Shown here piece by piece: positions 38,297 to 47,478 of a stretch of 64,000 nucleotides of DNA. How positions within the stretch are numbered: the stretch's first letter is position 1; each line of letters opens with the position of its first letter. The translations under genes and the position numbers were made by a program. The notes under the pieces were generated by a model. The model made no database searches. It was not told the DNA's origin and saw only the letters and a program-made list of their open reading frames with translations. Origin of the DNA: Mesorhizobium mediterraneum (GTDB taxonomy: Bacteria > Pseudomonadota > Alphaproteobacteria > Rhizobiales > Rhizobiaceae); NCBI RefSeq assembly GCF_002284565.1, contig NZ_NPKI01000015.1:372001-436000 (forward strand). Direction: 5' to 3'.

Positions 38297-41146
38297 ATGG
38301 CGGTAGGTGATCCCAGTCTCGGCCCGGCTGCGATCGTCCCGGTCGGCGCGACCAACGACGCGCCCGATCCAAGGGGCGGCTCGGCCATCGGCGGAGAGGC
38401 GTGGTGGTCGCGCTATCGCGCGAGCGTCGAGGGCCACCTGTCGCCGACGGCGCTCTCAGTGCTCGAGGCAGATGCGCGCTACATCATCGGGAAGGCGCTT
38501 CCTCGTGCGAAGGACAGGCTCGATAAAGCGGCATGGCCAGAATCTCGGGTGCGCACCGGCATGGTTGTTGGCTCGGTCCAGTCGGGTAAGACGGCGAGCA
38601 TGCTCGGCGTTGCTGCGATGGCGCTCGACGTCGGGGTCGACCTCCTGATCCTCCTTGCCGGCACGCGCGTCAGCCTCTGGCTCCAGACGTACGAGCGGCT
38701 GCTTGCTCAACTGGACGGGTCGACTGCCGACAGTGCCTATCGCCGGCGTGCCGAGCGGCTGATCCTGCCCCAGCCTGCCGACATTCTTCACAAACAGCGG
38801 GCGGACCCGGCGCGCTACTTGCAGCGGCCGCTCGCACGACAGGCCTTGAGGGCTGGGCGGCCAATCATCTGCGTCATCCCAAAGGAGGATGATCACCTGC
38901 TCACGCTCCGGCGCTTCCTCGCTGATATGATTAGCGACGATTACCTGGATGCCTGCGGCCACCCCTACTCCATCCTCCTCCTCGACGACGAGGCGGATGA
39001 TGCGAGCGTCCTAGACAGCGATCGATCGCAGAAGATCACGCCTAGGCTGATCACGGCCTTGTGGAGTGGCGACACCGACGAGGCGACGACGCGGCACGTC
39101 AACATGCTGGCCACATACGTCGCCTATACGGCGACGCCGCAGGCGAACTTCCTCCAGGCAACGCACAACCCGCTGAGCCCCAGGGACTTCAACGCAGCGC
39201 TGCGCACGCCAGGCGCGACCGGCGCGGTGATGCCGCGATCGCTCACATATGTCGAGCCTGCGGGGGTCCGCTCATATTATTGCGGTGGCGAGATCTTTTA
39301 TGAGCGGCTGCGCAAGGCCGGTGACGGCGCCCTCTGCCACACGGCGTTGTTCCCTGATCTCAGGTTCGGCGAGACCGAGACCGAGCTTGCCGGAAGGCGC
39401 GACGCCCTGCGCTGGACGATGTTGTCCGATGCCTTGCGCTGCTATCTCGTAGGCGCCGCGGTCCGCAGCCTTGCGCCTGGGTGGGAGCACGCCTTCAATC
39501 ATGCGCGGGCCTTCACCTCCGCTGAGGAGGCACTGACCGCGGCGCGAGGACCGCATACCATGCTGATCCACCCTTCGGCGCGGAAGGAGGACCATTTCAG
39601 CACCGCTGTCGACGTCGTTCGCTGGGCTATGGCGATGCCGGGCCGCGAGGCCGAGGTCGAACTCCACGAGGGGGCTGAGGAGCGGCTGGAGGTCTCGGCA
39701 GATGGTCTTGAGCGCCGGCTGTCGCATGAGGAGGCGGAGTGGTCGGCCTGGCTCAGCCGGTTTGAGGCGTCGCGGATCGCGCTCGCCACCCTACCGCAGG
39801 TGCCCTATGCGTCGATCTCCGCGGCGGAGTGGCCAAAGGTGCGGACGGCGCTGATCGAGCGAGTCTTCCCGAACGTGCGCCTGCGCGTGCTCAACAGCGA
39901 CCCAGCATCGGATGATCGGCCACGCTTCGAGATCGCCGAGGACGAGGCAGGCTTCCATGTTCCGGCCGACAGCCTGTCGATCTTCATTGCCGGCAACGTG
40001 CTATCGCGCGGGCTAACGCTAGAAGGCCTGACCACGAGCCTGTTCCTGCGCGGCGCGGCGGAGCCAGCGGCAGATACCCAGATGCAGATGCAGCGCTGGT
40101 TTGGCTATCGCGGCGGCTTCCTGCCGTTCTGCCGGGTCTTCACCTACGAGGATCAACTGCAGTTGTTCCGACGCTATCACATCAACGACAATGCGCTAAA
40201 GACGGAGGTCATGTCGTCGATGGACGCCGGTGAAGATACGAACGGCCCGGCGCTGGTACTGCAGGGCGCGACGTTCGTGGCGACGAGCAAGGTCGAGGCG
40301 CGCAAGGTCCCGCTCTCCCCGGGGCCGCGTCCGTCGATCCGGCTGGTCGAGGTCGAGGATGGCGACCTTGCCCGGCACAATATCGATATTGCAGTCGACC
40401 TGCTCGGCGATGGCCAGTGGGTGCCGCTCAGGGATGACAATGGCCTTGAGCGTGGGGTGATCCGAACGGAACCGGTCAGCCTGCGGATGCTGGCCGGAAC
40501 GCTCGACAAGCTGCGCTACTCGCACCACGACCCCGACCTCGGCAATGAACTGAGCCAGCGTTGGGAGCATTATGCGCGGCTTCTGGGCATAGACGATCCG
40601 CTGTTCACGCCGCCGATGCGCAACCCTCAGAACTATGGCGCTGAGCCGCAGTCGTGTCCCTACTCGATCGCGGCCTACCTCAGGCTCTGGTCGTATCTCA
40701 CGGGAGACCACTCGGCACCGGGTTTCTATCCGACCGACCGGCCTGAGGTGCCCTGGAATTACGCAGATACGCTGCGCACGAGCACGCCAGAGTTCTACCT
40801 TGCCTTCCGGCACGGTCAGAGCAATGCGCGAGACTCGCGGCTTGCGGCGAAAGGCATCAAGGCGGTGACCCGCGATCGCGTGGCCAATGGTCGAGCGCTG
40901 CAGACGCTATGGGGTACGCGCGGCTATGGTGGCAGCTACTTCGGGGATGAACTCATCGATTACTACTTCCATAAAACCGCGCCGGTGCCGAGTATTCAGG
41001 GCGGCGCCAGTTGGCGGCCGCGCGGGCACCCAGGACTCGCGCTTCTTCACGTCGTGAGCGCACCCGAACTTTCAACGGACCTGCTCGCCATCGGCTTGGG
41101 GCTCCCGCATGGCGGCCCCGACCATATCGCGGCGCTGCGCGCATGA
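38297..41146 (+). CDS. Z1-domain ATPase/helicase-like protein
   Basis: The 949-residue protein has Walker A VVGSVQSGKT (90-99), a DEAD-like Walker B LLLDDEAD (227-234), YTATPQANF (277-285), the Z1 block FIAGNVLSRGLTLEGLTTS (563-581) and QMQMQRWFGYR (595-605). The Z1 family is a superfamily-II helicase relative found in methylase-linked restriction systems, next to PD-(D/E)XK nucleases. It probably moves along or remodels DNA to feed the nuclease. One base separates it from the DUF262 gene, and it overlaps the nuclease by four bases. Confidence 0.92.
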   Translation: MAVGDPSLGPAAIVPVGATNDAPDPRGGSAIGGEAWWSRYRASVEGHLSPTALSVLEADARYIIGKALPRAKDRLDKAAWPESRVRTGMVVGSVQSGKTASMLGVAAMALDVGVDLLILLAGTRVSLWLQTYERLLAQLDGSTADSAYRRRAERLILPQPADILHKQRADPARYLQRPLARQALRAGRPIICVIPKEDDHLLTLRRFLADMISDDYLDACGHPYSILLLDDEADDASVLDSDRSQKITPRLITALWSGDTDEATTRHVNMLATYVAYTATPQANFLQATHNPLSPRDFNAALRTPGATGAVMPRSLTYVEPAGVRSYYCGGEIFYERLRKAGDGALCHTALFPDLRFGETETELAGRRDALRWTMLSDALRCYLVGAAVRSLAPGWEHAFNHARAFTSAEEALTAARGPHTMLIHPSARKEDHFSTAVDVVRWAMAMPGREAEVELHEGAEERLEVSADGLERRLSHEEAEWSAWLSRFEASRIALATLPQVPYASISAAEWPKVRTALIERVFPNVRLRVLNSDPASDDRPRFEIAEDEAGFHVPADSLSIFIAGNVLSRGLTLEGLTTSLFLRGAAEPAADTQMQMQRWFGYRGGFLPFCRVFTYEDQLQLFRRYHINDNALKTEVMSSMDAGEDTNGPALVLQGATFVATSKVEARKVPLSPGPRPSIRLVEVEDGDLARHNIDIAVDLLGDGQWVPLRDDNGLERGVIRTEPVSLRMLAGTLDKLRYSHHDPDLGNELSQRWEHYARLLGIDDPLFTPPMRNPQNYGAEPQSCPYSIAAYLRLWSYLTGDHSAPGFYPTDRPEVPWNYADTLRTSTPEFYLAFRHGQSNARDSRLAAKGIKAVTRDRVANGRALQTLWGTRGYGGSYFGDELIDYYFHKTAPVPSIQGGASWRPRGHPGLALLHVVSAPELSTDLLAIGLGLPHGGPDHIAALRA

Positions 41147-42201
41147 GCGACCTCCATTTCGAGGCTCTGCGCGCCGACCTAGAAGAACTCGGCGTTCCAG
41201 CGGGCCAAGCCCGCCGAATGCGTTGGGTGGCGACGTCCCTCGCGGTTGGGCGCACGGCGTCGGGCGATTATGAGGTCTTCATCCGTGGGCCCGAGTTGCA
41301 CGCCGCGTCGTCGTTGGTACGTCGGCATGTTCAGCATAGCCAATGGCGCCCCGAGGAGGGAGGGGAGCCCTTCCCTGCGAGCCGGATCGTGCTGCCTGCG
41401 GCGCCGCACTTCGGGTCGATCGCAGTGCTAATCGCGATCGAGCTTTTGCGCGCCGGCATCGCCGGACCGCAAGGCCCGCAGTCGGCATTCACCGACGTCG
41501 AGCCGATCATTGAGATGGCGATCCGGCGCGGCGCACTGTCAGAGAGTGTGATCATCGGCCTGGTCGGCGAGTTGGCCGTCTTGCGTCAACTAGTTCTCGC
41601 GCGCGGCGATCGTCCGGCGCTAATGATGCGCACGCTCGATTGCTGGCAGGGCTGGCAGGATGGTGGCCGCGACTTCCGGATCGGCGAGCATTCGATTGAG
41701 GTGAAGACGACGCAGGCGAGCGCTTCGATCCACGAGTTCAGCGGCCTGCATCAACTTGAGCCGAGGCTGCTTCCCTCTGGGTCGATGGAACAGTTGCATC
41801 TGATGAGCATTGGCTTGGCCGCCTCAAGCGCGATGGGTGAGACGCTACCATCGATGGTGAGCAGCATCGCAACATTGTTGACGAAAGGGACGGCTGGTCC
41901 CGACGTCGCGGACGAGTTCCTGCATCGCGTGTCGCTTTATGGCGGCCAGTCAGGGGGCGGCTACGTGCACGCGACGATGCAGGAATGGAGCGTCTACGGC
42001 ACGCGATATGCCCACACGTTCCTGCCGCGCCTGTATCGCGTGGATGATCCGGCCATGCGCCTGCTCGGCCGCGATATGCTGGCGGAGACGTTCGTCCAGG
42101 CGCAGGGCCTCTCGTTTACTATGCATATCCCCGAGCACGTCTCGGCCTTCAACCCGGCGCCAAGTTGGGAGGCCGAACTAGAGTCGATGGATCTTTCCTG
42201 A
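41143..42201 (+). CDS. PD-(D/E)XK motif nuclease (DUF4420-type)
   Basis: The 352-residue protein has a nuclease core with Glu143 (GLVGELAVL), Asp177 (GGRDFRIG) and the E-x-K of IEVKTT (Glu186, Lys188), the PD-(D/E)XK site. This family is a standard partner of Z1 ATPases and is likely the DNA-cutting subunit. ATG 41143 overlaps the Z1 stop (ATGA), so it is co-translated. It is the last gene of the operon; what follows is a gene-free 382 bases. Confidence 0.9.
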   Translation: MSDLHFEALRADLEELGVPAGQARRMRWVATSLAVGRTASGDYEVFIRGPELHAASSLVRRHVQHSQWRPEEGGEPFPASRIVLPAAPHFGSIAVLIAIELLRAGIAGPQGPQSAFTDVEPIIEMAIRRGALSESVIIGLVGELAVLRQLVLARGDRPALMMRTLDCWQGWQDGGRDFRIGEHSIEVKTTQASASIHEFSGLHQLEPRLLPSGSMEQLHLMSIGLAASSAMGETLPSMVSSIATLLTKGTAGPDVADEFLHRVSLYGGQSGGGYVHATMQEWSVYGTRYAHTFLPRLYRVDDPAMRLLGRDMLAETFVQAQGLSFTMHIPEHVSAFNPAPSWEAELESMDLS

Positions 42202-42583
42202 TCAGGATCCCAATTGCCCACCTGAGTGTCGTCGAGTGGTGGCGGGACCGACTCCATCGCCATATGGTCGAGCGAGCCTCGACCGGACAAACCGCGGCAT
42301 GATGGCAAACCAACATGCCTAGACCGGATTCCTGCTGTTGTTTCAGCGAGTTCTGGCAGACCTTCCGGTCTCGTTTTAGAGGGCTATAGCGTAGATGTAT
42401 TTATCGTCTTTACCTGAGACGGCGCGCCAACTTGCTGCCGATCCCCCATTTTAACCGCATCCCATAAGCCGGACGTCGAATCCAGTTCCCGCCCGCACAT
42501 GGCACCCTTCCACTCAGCCCTTGCCTGGAACCCAATCGGCTTCGAATGACTTGTTCGCAGATAGATATTGAAGGGAGAAGCCA
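42202..42583. other. Gene-free stretch downstream of the defence operon
   Basis: No convincing gene, tRNA fragment or insertion sequence is visible. GCATG and CATGC inverted repeats occur near 42297-42323, and an AT-rich patch with TTTTAG near 42374 could be part of a terminator or an island border. A direct repeat of the tRNA-Arg 3' end was looked for and not found. Confidence 0.5.
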
Positions 42584-42817
42584 TTGTCCGCACCTGACGA
42601 AATGGATGTCGTCCTCGAAAAGCTGCCTTTGAGGATCGGCGCCTACATACCCGACGACTTGCTGGAAGACTGGTTCGCGCCGGGAACGGGCATGAACCCG
42701 GTCAGCCCGGCAGCGCTGGCGGCCGCCAAGACTTACGGATGGCGCTTCGAATGCGAGTTCAAGCACTACCCCGAACGGATGGAGGGCGTGTTCTGGAAGT
42801 GGGTGCCGGCGATCTGA
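42584..42817 (+). CDS. Conserved-looking small hypothetical protein
   Basis: The 77-residue product starts at TTG 42584 with AAGGGAG six bases upstream. Sequence features include MDVVLEKLPLRIGAYIPDDLLEDWFAPGTGMN (shown only in part) and a Trp/Phe-rich end WRFECEFKHYPERMEGVFWKW, both more ordered than random translation. No domain is recognised. It may mark the return to core chromosome after the island. Confidence 0.5.
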   Translation: MSAPDEMDVVLEKLPLRIGAYIPDDLLEDWFAPGTGMNPVSPAALAAAKTYGWRFECEFKHYPERMEGVFWKWVPAI

Positions 42818-42900
42818 TCCGCGCAATTTCCGTCGCACCAGACTCCTTGGCGCTTCAGCGATCGAAATTACCGCGAAACGTGATCGCTGTCTTGATCGCC

Positions 42901-43215
42901 TCAGCCTATCGGCGTCGTCACCTTTCCGGTTCCGCCGCATTCGGGGCAGGTGCGGCCGTCGATCATGCCTGTCCCTGCGCAGCGGTGACAGATATTCTCG
43001 CCGGCGCCAGGAATGCCTGCCGGGACTTGGTCGGGATTGGCTTCCCCAAATTGCTCAGGTTTGCCTTGCAGCTGGTTTCTCAAGCGAGCGACCACGGTTT
43101 CGTCGACTTCAAGCGACGTACTGCTGTCATCAGGCAGACCTTCGCCGGATTGGCCTATGGTTTCGTTGCGCGGCCGGTCGTTCGTGCCTGTCGTTATCTT
43201 TGGTTTCTGAGCCAT
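42901..43215 (-). CDS. Small protein with CxxCxGxG zinc-finger-like motif
   Basis: The 104-residue product has a polar N-terminus and then CHRCAGTGMIDGRTCPECGGTG (given only as two motifs: CHRCAGTG and CPECGGTG). This is a DnaJ-type double CxxCxGxG zinc site. The rest is low complexity. Likely binds one zinc; function unknown. It is convergent with the 42584 gene. Confidence 0.7.
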   Translation of the reverse strand: MAQKPKITTGTNDRPRNETIGQSGEGLPDDSSTSLEVDETVVARLRNQLQGKPEQFGEANPDQVPAGIPGAGENICHRCAGTGMIDGRTCPECGGTGKVTTPIG

Positions 43216-43419
43216 TGCAGTACTCTTTGCCGATTGCAGGCGCAGCTCTCAGCTCCTGCGGTTCGAACGTCTCAGCTCCGCAGAGGTTCCGGTCGGCAAC
43301 TGTTCGCCGGCGGGTCCGGACGGAAGTGGCGACAGCCAGGCGCATCCAGGCTGAAACGGCACGAGATCGGGGAGGCGCTCGAGCAGGATTCCCATCAATG
43401 GCGCCGCGCCGCCTTTGCG

Positions 43420-43935
43420 TCAGCGCAGCCGCTCCGACCGCACTTTCACATCATCGCTGAGCTGCCGCACGATCTCGGCGGTCTTGCGGATATCCGCTTC
43501 GCCGAGAGCGGTGCCCATGGTCGAGGCGATCGCCAGGAGCTGGGCGTTCAGCTCGCCGTAGCGCGCGGCGCCTTTGCGCGTCAGCTGCACGAGCTTCGAG
43601 CGCCGGTGCTTCGGATTGTCGATGAATTCGACGAGCCCCTCGGCCGCAAGCTCATCCGCCAGCCGCTGCATGCGCTGACGGCTGGTGGGCCGCATCTGGG
43701 CGATCTGCGGCACGGTGAGCGGACCAAGCAGCGCGAGGCTTCGCATGAAGCCGAACGCACCGCCGCCCCAACTGGTGATGAGCCCTGTCTTCTGGCCGAG
43801 AGCCCGTATCCTGAAGAAGCACTGGGCCACTTCGAGCATCAGCTCGGCGATCGCAGCGGCCTTGCCGTCAACGATGGCCCCTGTCCCTCGGTTGTGTCGT
43901 GCCGCCATCGCTTCCATTCCCTCTGTCCGTGCCAA
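43420..43935 (-). CDS. MarR-family transcriptional regulator
   Basis: The 171-residue protein has a winged helix-turn-helix LTVPQIAQMRPTSRQRMQRL with wing FIDNPKHRRSKLVQLT, the MarR pattern, and dimerisation helices at both ends. It faces the ICMT-like methyltransferase gene (divergent), with two identical-type operator-like palindromes in the gap. It probably represses both. Effector unknown. Confidence 0.9.
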   Translation of the reverse strand: MARTEGMEAMAARHNRGTGAIVDGKAAAIAELMLEVAQCFFRIRALGQKTGLITSWGGGAFGFMRSLALLGPLTVPQIAQMRPTSRQRMQRLADELAAEGLVEFIDNPKHRRSKLVQLTRKGAARYGELNAQLLAIASTMGTALGEADIRKTAEIVRQLSDDVKVRSERLR

Positions 43936-43946
43936 TTTCCGCGATT

Positions 43947-43988
43947 GACACCGCTGTTGTCAACTTCTAGAATGACACCTTAGTTGTC
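43947..43988. promoter_or_regulatory. Two GACACC-N3-GTTGTC operator-like sites
   Basis: GACACCGCTGTTGTC at 43947-43961 and GACACCTTAGTTGTC at 43974-43988 share their outer bases exactly, start 27 bases apart, and lie between the divergent MarR and methyltransferase genes. Site 1 extends to TTGACA...TGTCAA. Dyad sites in this position are typical for MarR autoregulation. Confidence 0.6.
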
Positions 43989-44002
43989 GTTTCTAGGCGG
44001 CT

Positions 44003-44530
44003 ATGGGCTTCGTAACGCCTCAAGCATCTGCGGGAGCAGACATGGCAATGGCTGGGCAAACCGACACCGAAACCGCAGGCGTCATCGCGAGACCGCCCCT
44101 GCTCTTTCTCGCCGCTCTTCTGATTGGCTTCGTCCTGGATCGCCTGCTGCGCTTACCGTTCCCGGTTGCGGGAAATGACCTGGTCACCTGGATCATCGGC
44201 GGCTCGCTGATGCTGATCGGTTTTGCGCTTTTCATCGCGGGCATTCGCAACTTCTCTCTAGCTGCGACCCCGGTGCCCACGAATGAGCCGACGCGCGTGC
44301 TGGTGACGACTGGCATCCACGGATGGACGCGCAATCCGATCTACCTCGGCATGTTCCTCATCTATGGCGGCATCGGCGTCGCCGCGGAGAATATTTGGAT
44401 CCTTGTCCTCACGCTGCCGCTTGCCATCCTGATCCGCTACGGCGTCGTCGCCCGCGAGGAGGCCTATCTCGAGCGGCGCTTCGGCGATGCGTATCGCGAC
44501 TACAGGCAAAGCGTGCGGCGGTGGCTCTGA
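44003..44530 (+). CDS. Isoprenylcysteine carboxyl methyltransferase-family membrane protein
   Basis: The 175-residue protein has four hydrophobic segments and the family core GIHGWTRNPIYLGMFLIYGG followed by REEAYLERRFGDAYRDYR, the SAM-binding end of ICMT/PEMT-like methyltransferases. Substrate in bacteria is usually unknown and could be a lipid. ATG 44003 or the internal ATG 44042 may be the start. Divergent from, and likely controlled by, the MarR gene. Confidence 0.85.
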   Translation: MGFVTPQASAGADMAMAGQTDTETAGVIARPPLLFLAALLIGFVLDRLLRLPFPVAGNDLVTWIIGGSLMLIGFALFIAGIRNFSLAATPVPTNEPTRVLVTTGIHGWTRNPIYLGMFLIYGGIGVAAENIWILVLTLPLAILIRYGVVAREEAYLERRFGDAYRDYRQSVRRWL

Positions 44531-44766
44531 GCGGGAAAAGCGCGGACGGAGAAAGCGACCGCGTTGCGTCTGGTTGCGCGAAGGGATCTCGCCGAAAATG
44601 GCGTGCCCCGCCTACACGATGGACGCGGTAAGCGCCCCTGTGCTCGCAATCGCATAATCTTTGAGAGAATATTCCCGGCTTCGCATCTGGCGAGAAACGC
44701 GGTTCTTTGATCCGGCGGCCAGCATCCTCGATGCTGTGCATAAGGCTTCGCACTTTGCTTGGCCGC

Positions 44767-44797
44767 CATGATCTAACAACGGACGGGATTAATCATG
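44767..44797 (+). promoter_or_regulatory. Inverted repeat covering the metQ start codon
   Basis: CATGAT (44767-44772) can pair with ATCATG (44792-44797), which includes the metQ ATG, with the likely GACGGGA ribosome-binding site in the loop. The pairing could hide the start, but it is short and unproven. No complete SAM riboswitch core was seen. Confidence 0.3.
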
Positions 44798-45649
44798 ATA
44801 GGGATTACCAACACTTTGCTGTCATCCTTTTCGCCAACTATAAATCGCCGCACAGGTCTTGCATTACTTTTCGCTTCGGCCGTCGCAATTGCCGGTTTGG
44901 CTGCGCCCAGTTCGGCCTTTGCCGAGGACAAGAAGGCGATCAAGGTTGGTATCATCAGCGGTGAGGATGAAGACGTATGGCGCGTCGTCACCGCGCAGGC
45001 GGCCGAGAAAGGGCTGACGATCGAGACCGTGGTGTTCAACGACTACACTCAGCCGAACGAGGCGCTGGAGCGTGGCGAAATCGACGCCAACGCTTTCCAG
45101 CACAAGCCCTATCTCGACAATCAGATCAAGACGCAGGGCTATCACATCGTCCCCGTCGGCTATACCGGCGTCTGGCCGATCGGCCTCTATTCCAAGAAGC
45201 TTGCTAAGGTCGCCGACCTGGCCGAGGGCGCCGTCATCGGCGTGCCGAACGACCCGTCCAATGAAGGCCGGGCGCTGCGCGTCCTGCAGAATGAGGGCCT
45301 GATCAAGCTGAAGGACGGCACCGGTATCCTGGCGACAACGGCCGATATCGCCGACAACCCGAAGAAACTGGTCATCAAGGAGCTCGACGCCGGCATCGTC
45401 GGGCGTTCGGTGGAAGACCTCGACGCGGCCGTGGTCAACACGGATTGGGCCCTGAAAAGCGGCCTGACCCCCGAAAACCGCATCGCGCAGGAGCCGATCG
45501 CCGACAATCCGTATCGCAATTTCATTGCGGTGAAGGCCGGCAACGAGAACGAGCCCTGGGTGAAGACACTGGTGGCTTCCTATCAGAACGAGGCGGTAAA
45601 GGCCGAGTTCGACAAGGTCTACAAGGGCACCGGCCTCAGCGCCTATTGA
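44795..45649 (+). CDS. metQ: Methionine ABC transporter substrate-binding protein (NlpA family)
   Basis: The 284-residue product has a signal peptide (cleavage near residue 43, AFA) and the NlpA/MetQ core: VFNDYTQPNEALERGEIDANAFQHKPYLD, here read as FNDYTQPN and ANAFQHKPYL. VPNDPSNEGRAL lines the ligand site. It binds D/L-methionine or a related compound in the periplasm and feeds MetNI. It has no lipobox Cys, so it is soluble rather than anchored. First of the metQNI operon. Confidence 0.92.
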   Translation: MIGITNTLLSSFSPTINRRTGLALLFASAVAIAGLAAPSSAFAEDKKAIKVGIISGEDEDVWRVVTAQAAEKGLTIETVVFNDYTQPNEALERGEIDANAFQHKPYLDNQIKTQGYHIVPVGYTGVWPIGLYSKKLAKVADLAEGAVIGVPNDPSNEGRALRVLQNEGLIKLKDGTGILATTADIADNPKKLVIKELDAGIVGRSVEDLDAAVVNTDWALKSGLTPENRIAQEPIADNPYRNFIAVKAGNENEPWVKTLVASYQNEAVKAEFDKVYKGTGLSAY

Positions 45650-45750
45650 TGCGACATGGGTCCGGGGCGTCCCGGGATATGAAAAAAGCGGTCCGCGCCC
45701 AGCGCGCGGGCCGCAATCCTATTCTACGGACCGCCGAAACAGGAACGGCC

Positions 45751-46839
45751 ATGAACCAGCATTTCCCCGCAACTGCCAAGATACCGGTCGGCACCCCGGA
45801 GCGGCCGGAGGACGTCGTGCGGCTCACCGGGCTGAAGCGCCGCTTCGGCGCGACGCCGGCGCTCGACGGCGTGTCGCTCGCTGTGCAGAAGGGCGAGATT
45901 CTCGGCATCATCGGCCGCAGCGGCGCCGGCAAGTCGACGCTGATCCGCTGCCTCAACGGTCTGGAGCGGCCGGATTCCGGCCAGGTTTTCATCGAAGGTC
46001 GCGAGATCAGCCGGCTCGGCGAGCGCGAATTGCAGCCGCTCAGGCGGCGCATCGGCATGATCTTCCAGCACTTCAACCTGCTCTCGGCCAAGACCGTCGA
46101 GGACAATGTGGCGCTGCCGCTCAAGATCGAAGGCCACCCCAGGGCCGAACGCCTGGCGCGCGCGGCCGAGCTGCTCGAGCTCGTCGGCCTGTCGGAGAAG
46201 GCGAAAGCCTATCCGGCATCGCTGTCGGGCGGCCAGAAGCAGCGCGTCGGCATTGCCAGGGCGCTTGCCGCCCGGCCCGCGCTGCTGCTCTCGGACGAAG
46301 CCACCTCGGCGCTGGACCCGGAGACGACCCGCTCCATTCTTGCGCTTTTGAAAGACATCAACCGGCAGCTCGGCCTGACCATTCTGCTCGTCACCCACGA
46401 AATGGAGGTGATCCGCTCGATCGCCGACCGCGTCGCGGTGATCGACGCCGGCCGCATTGTCGAGGAAGGCCCGGTGTGGTCGGTCTTTGCCGATCCGAAG
46501 TCGGCGATCACGCAAAGTCTGCTCGGCGGCATCCGGCCGCAATTGCCGGCGGAGATCGCACGCCGGCTGACGCAGGGCGCCGGCACGGAGGCGATCCTGA
46601 AAATCGACGTGGCGGGTGAGGCGGCGCGCGGCCCGCTGCTGTCCGACCTTGCCGCAGCGGTTCCCGGCTCATTCCGCCTCGTGCATGGCGGCATCGACTA
46701 TGTCCAGCGGCAGCCTGTCGGCACGCTGTTCCTGGCCGTGCCGGCTGCCGATGCAATTCATCTGGAACAAGTGATTGCGTTTTTGAGAGCCCGCGAGGCG
46801 CGGGTGGAGGTGCTTGGCCATGTCGCCAGTTTTGCTTGA
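45751..46839 (+). CDS. metN: Methionine ABC transporter ATP-binding protein
   Basis: The 362-residue ATPase has Walker A GRSGAGKS (55-62), signature LSGGQ (158-162), Walker B LLLSDEATSALDP, the H-loop VTHEM, and a C-terminal NIL regulatory domain (about 285-362) that senses methionine in E. coli MetN. ATG 45751 has AGGAA upstream; the frame extends to 45445 only as a shadow in metQ. It overlaps metI by 20 bases. Confidence 0.95.
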   Translation: MNQHFPATAKIPVGTPERPEDVVRLTGLKRRFGATPALDGVSLAVQKGEILGIIGRSGAGKSTLIRCLNGLERPDSGQVFIEGREISRLGERELQPLRRRIGMIFQHFNLLSAKTVEDNVALPLKIEGHPRAERLARAAELLELVGLSEKAKAYPASLSGGQKQRVGIARALAARPALLLSDEATSALDPETTRSILALLKDINRQLGLTILLVTHEMEVIRSIADRVAVIDAGRIVEEGPVWSVFADPKSAITQSLLGGIRPQLPAEIARRLTQGAGTEAILKIDVAGEAARGPLLSDLAAAVPGSFRLVHGGIDYVQRQPVGTLFLAVPAADAIHLEQVIAFLRAREARVEVLGHVASFA

Positions 46840-47476
46840 GCTCCTGCTTCGTTCGATCTGGGAGACGATCCTGATGACGGCCGCGTCCGGATTCATTTCG
46901 CTCCTCTTCGGACTGCCGCTCGGCTTGGCGCTGGTCGCCACCGACCGCGGCGGCATCGCCGAAAGCCTGTGGGTGAACCGCGTCCTCGGCGCTGTCATCA
47001 ACGGCTTCCGCTCGGTGCCGTTCATCATCTTGCTGGTCGCGCTGATCCCGGTGACACGGCTGATCGTCGGCACCTCGATCGGCACCTGGGCTGCCATCGT
47101 GCCGCTGTCGATCGCGGCCACGCCCTACTATGCCCGCATCGCCGAAGTGTCGCTGCGCGAGGTCGACCACGGCCTGATCGAGGCGGCGCGCGCCATGGGC
47201 GGCAACCGCTGGACAATCATCCGCGAGGTGCTGGTGCCGGAGGCCCTGCCCGGCATCGTCGCAGGCTTCACGGTGACGCTGGTGACGCTGATCGGCGCCT
47301 CGGCAATGGCAGGCGCCATCGGCGCCGGCGGGCTTGGCGACCTCGCCATCCGCTACGGCTACCAGCGCTTCGAGACATCAGTCATGGTCGCCGTGGTCAT
47401 CGTGCTGATCATCCTGGTCTGCGGCATCCAGTGGGCCGGCGACCGGCTGGTGGCCAGGCTGGATCACAGGGCGTAG
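46820..47476 (+). CDS. metI: Methionine ABC transporter permease
   Basis: The 218-residue permease has five hydrophobic segments and the EAA loop LIEAARAMGGNRW, plus the FRSVPFIILLVALIPVTR stretch typical of MetI. It forms the homodimeric channel for MetNQ. ATG 46820 has GGAGGTG upstream; a TTG at 46814 is less likely. It ends two bases before the convergent GcvT-like gene. Confidence 0.95.
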   Translation: MSPVLLELLLRSIWETILMTAASGFISLLFGLPLGLALVATDRGGIAESLWVNRVLGAVINGFRSVPFIILLVALIPVTRLIVGTSIGTWAAIVPLSIAATPYYARIAEVSLREVDHGLIEAARAMGGNRWTIIREVLVPEALPGIVAGFTVTLVTLIGASAMAGAIGAGGLGDLAIRYGYQRFETSVMVAVVIVLIILVCGIQWAGDRLVARLDHRA

Positions 47477-47478
47477 GA

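Noticed and set aside
34463..42201. Canonical MutL-Z1-AIPR (Mza-type) system
   Set aside because: No GHKL ATPase of MutL/MORC type and no AIPR gene is present, so the operon is at most a variant.
42202..42583. Attachment-site copy of the tRNA-Arg end
   Set aside because: Searched for TTCGAATCC and CGGGTGC; only a chance 7-base match (AGTTCTG) to tRNA-flanking sequence was seen.
44531..44794. SAM riboswitch before metQ
   Set aside because: No SAM-II-like pseudoknot core or other complete SAM aptamer is visible; only a short start-codon hairpin.
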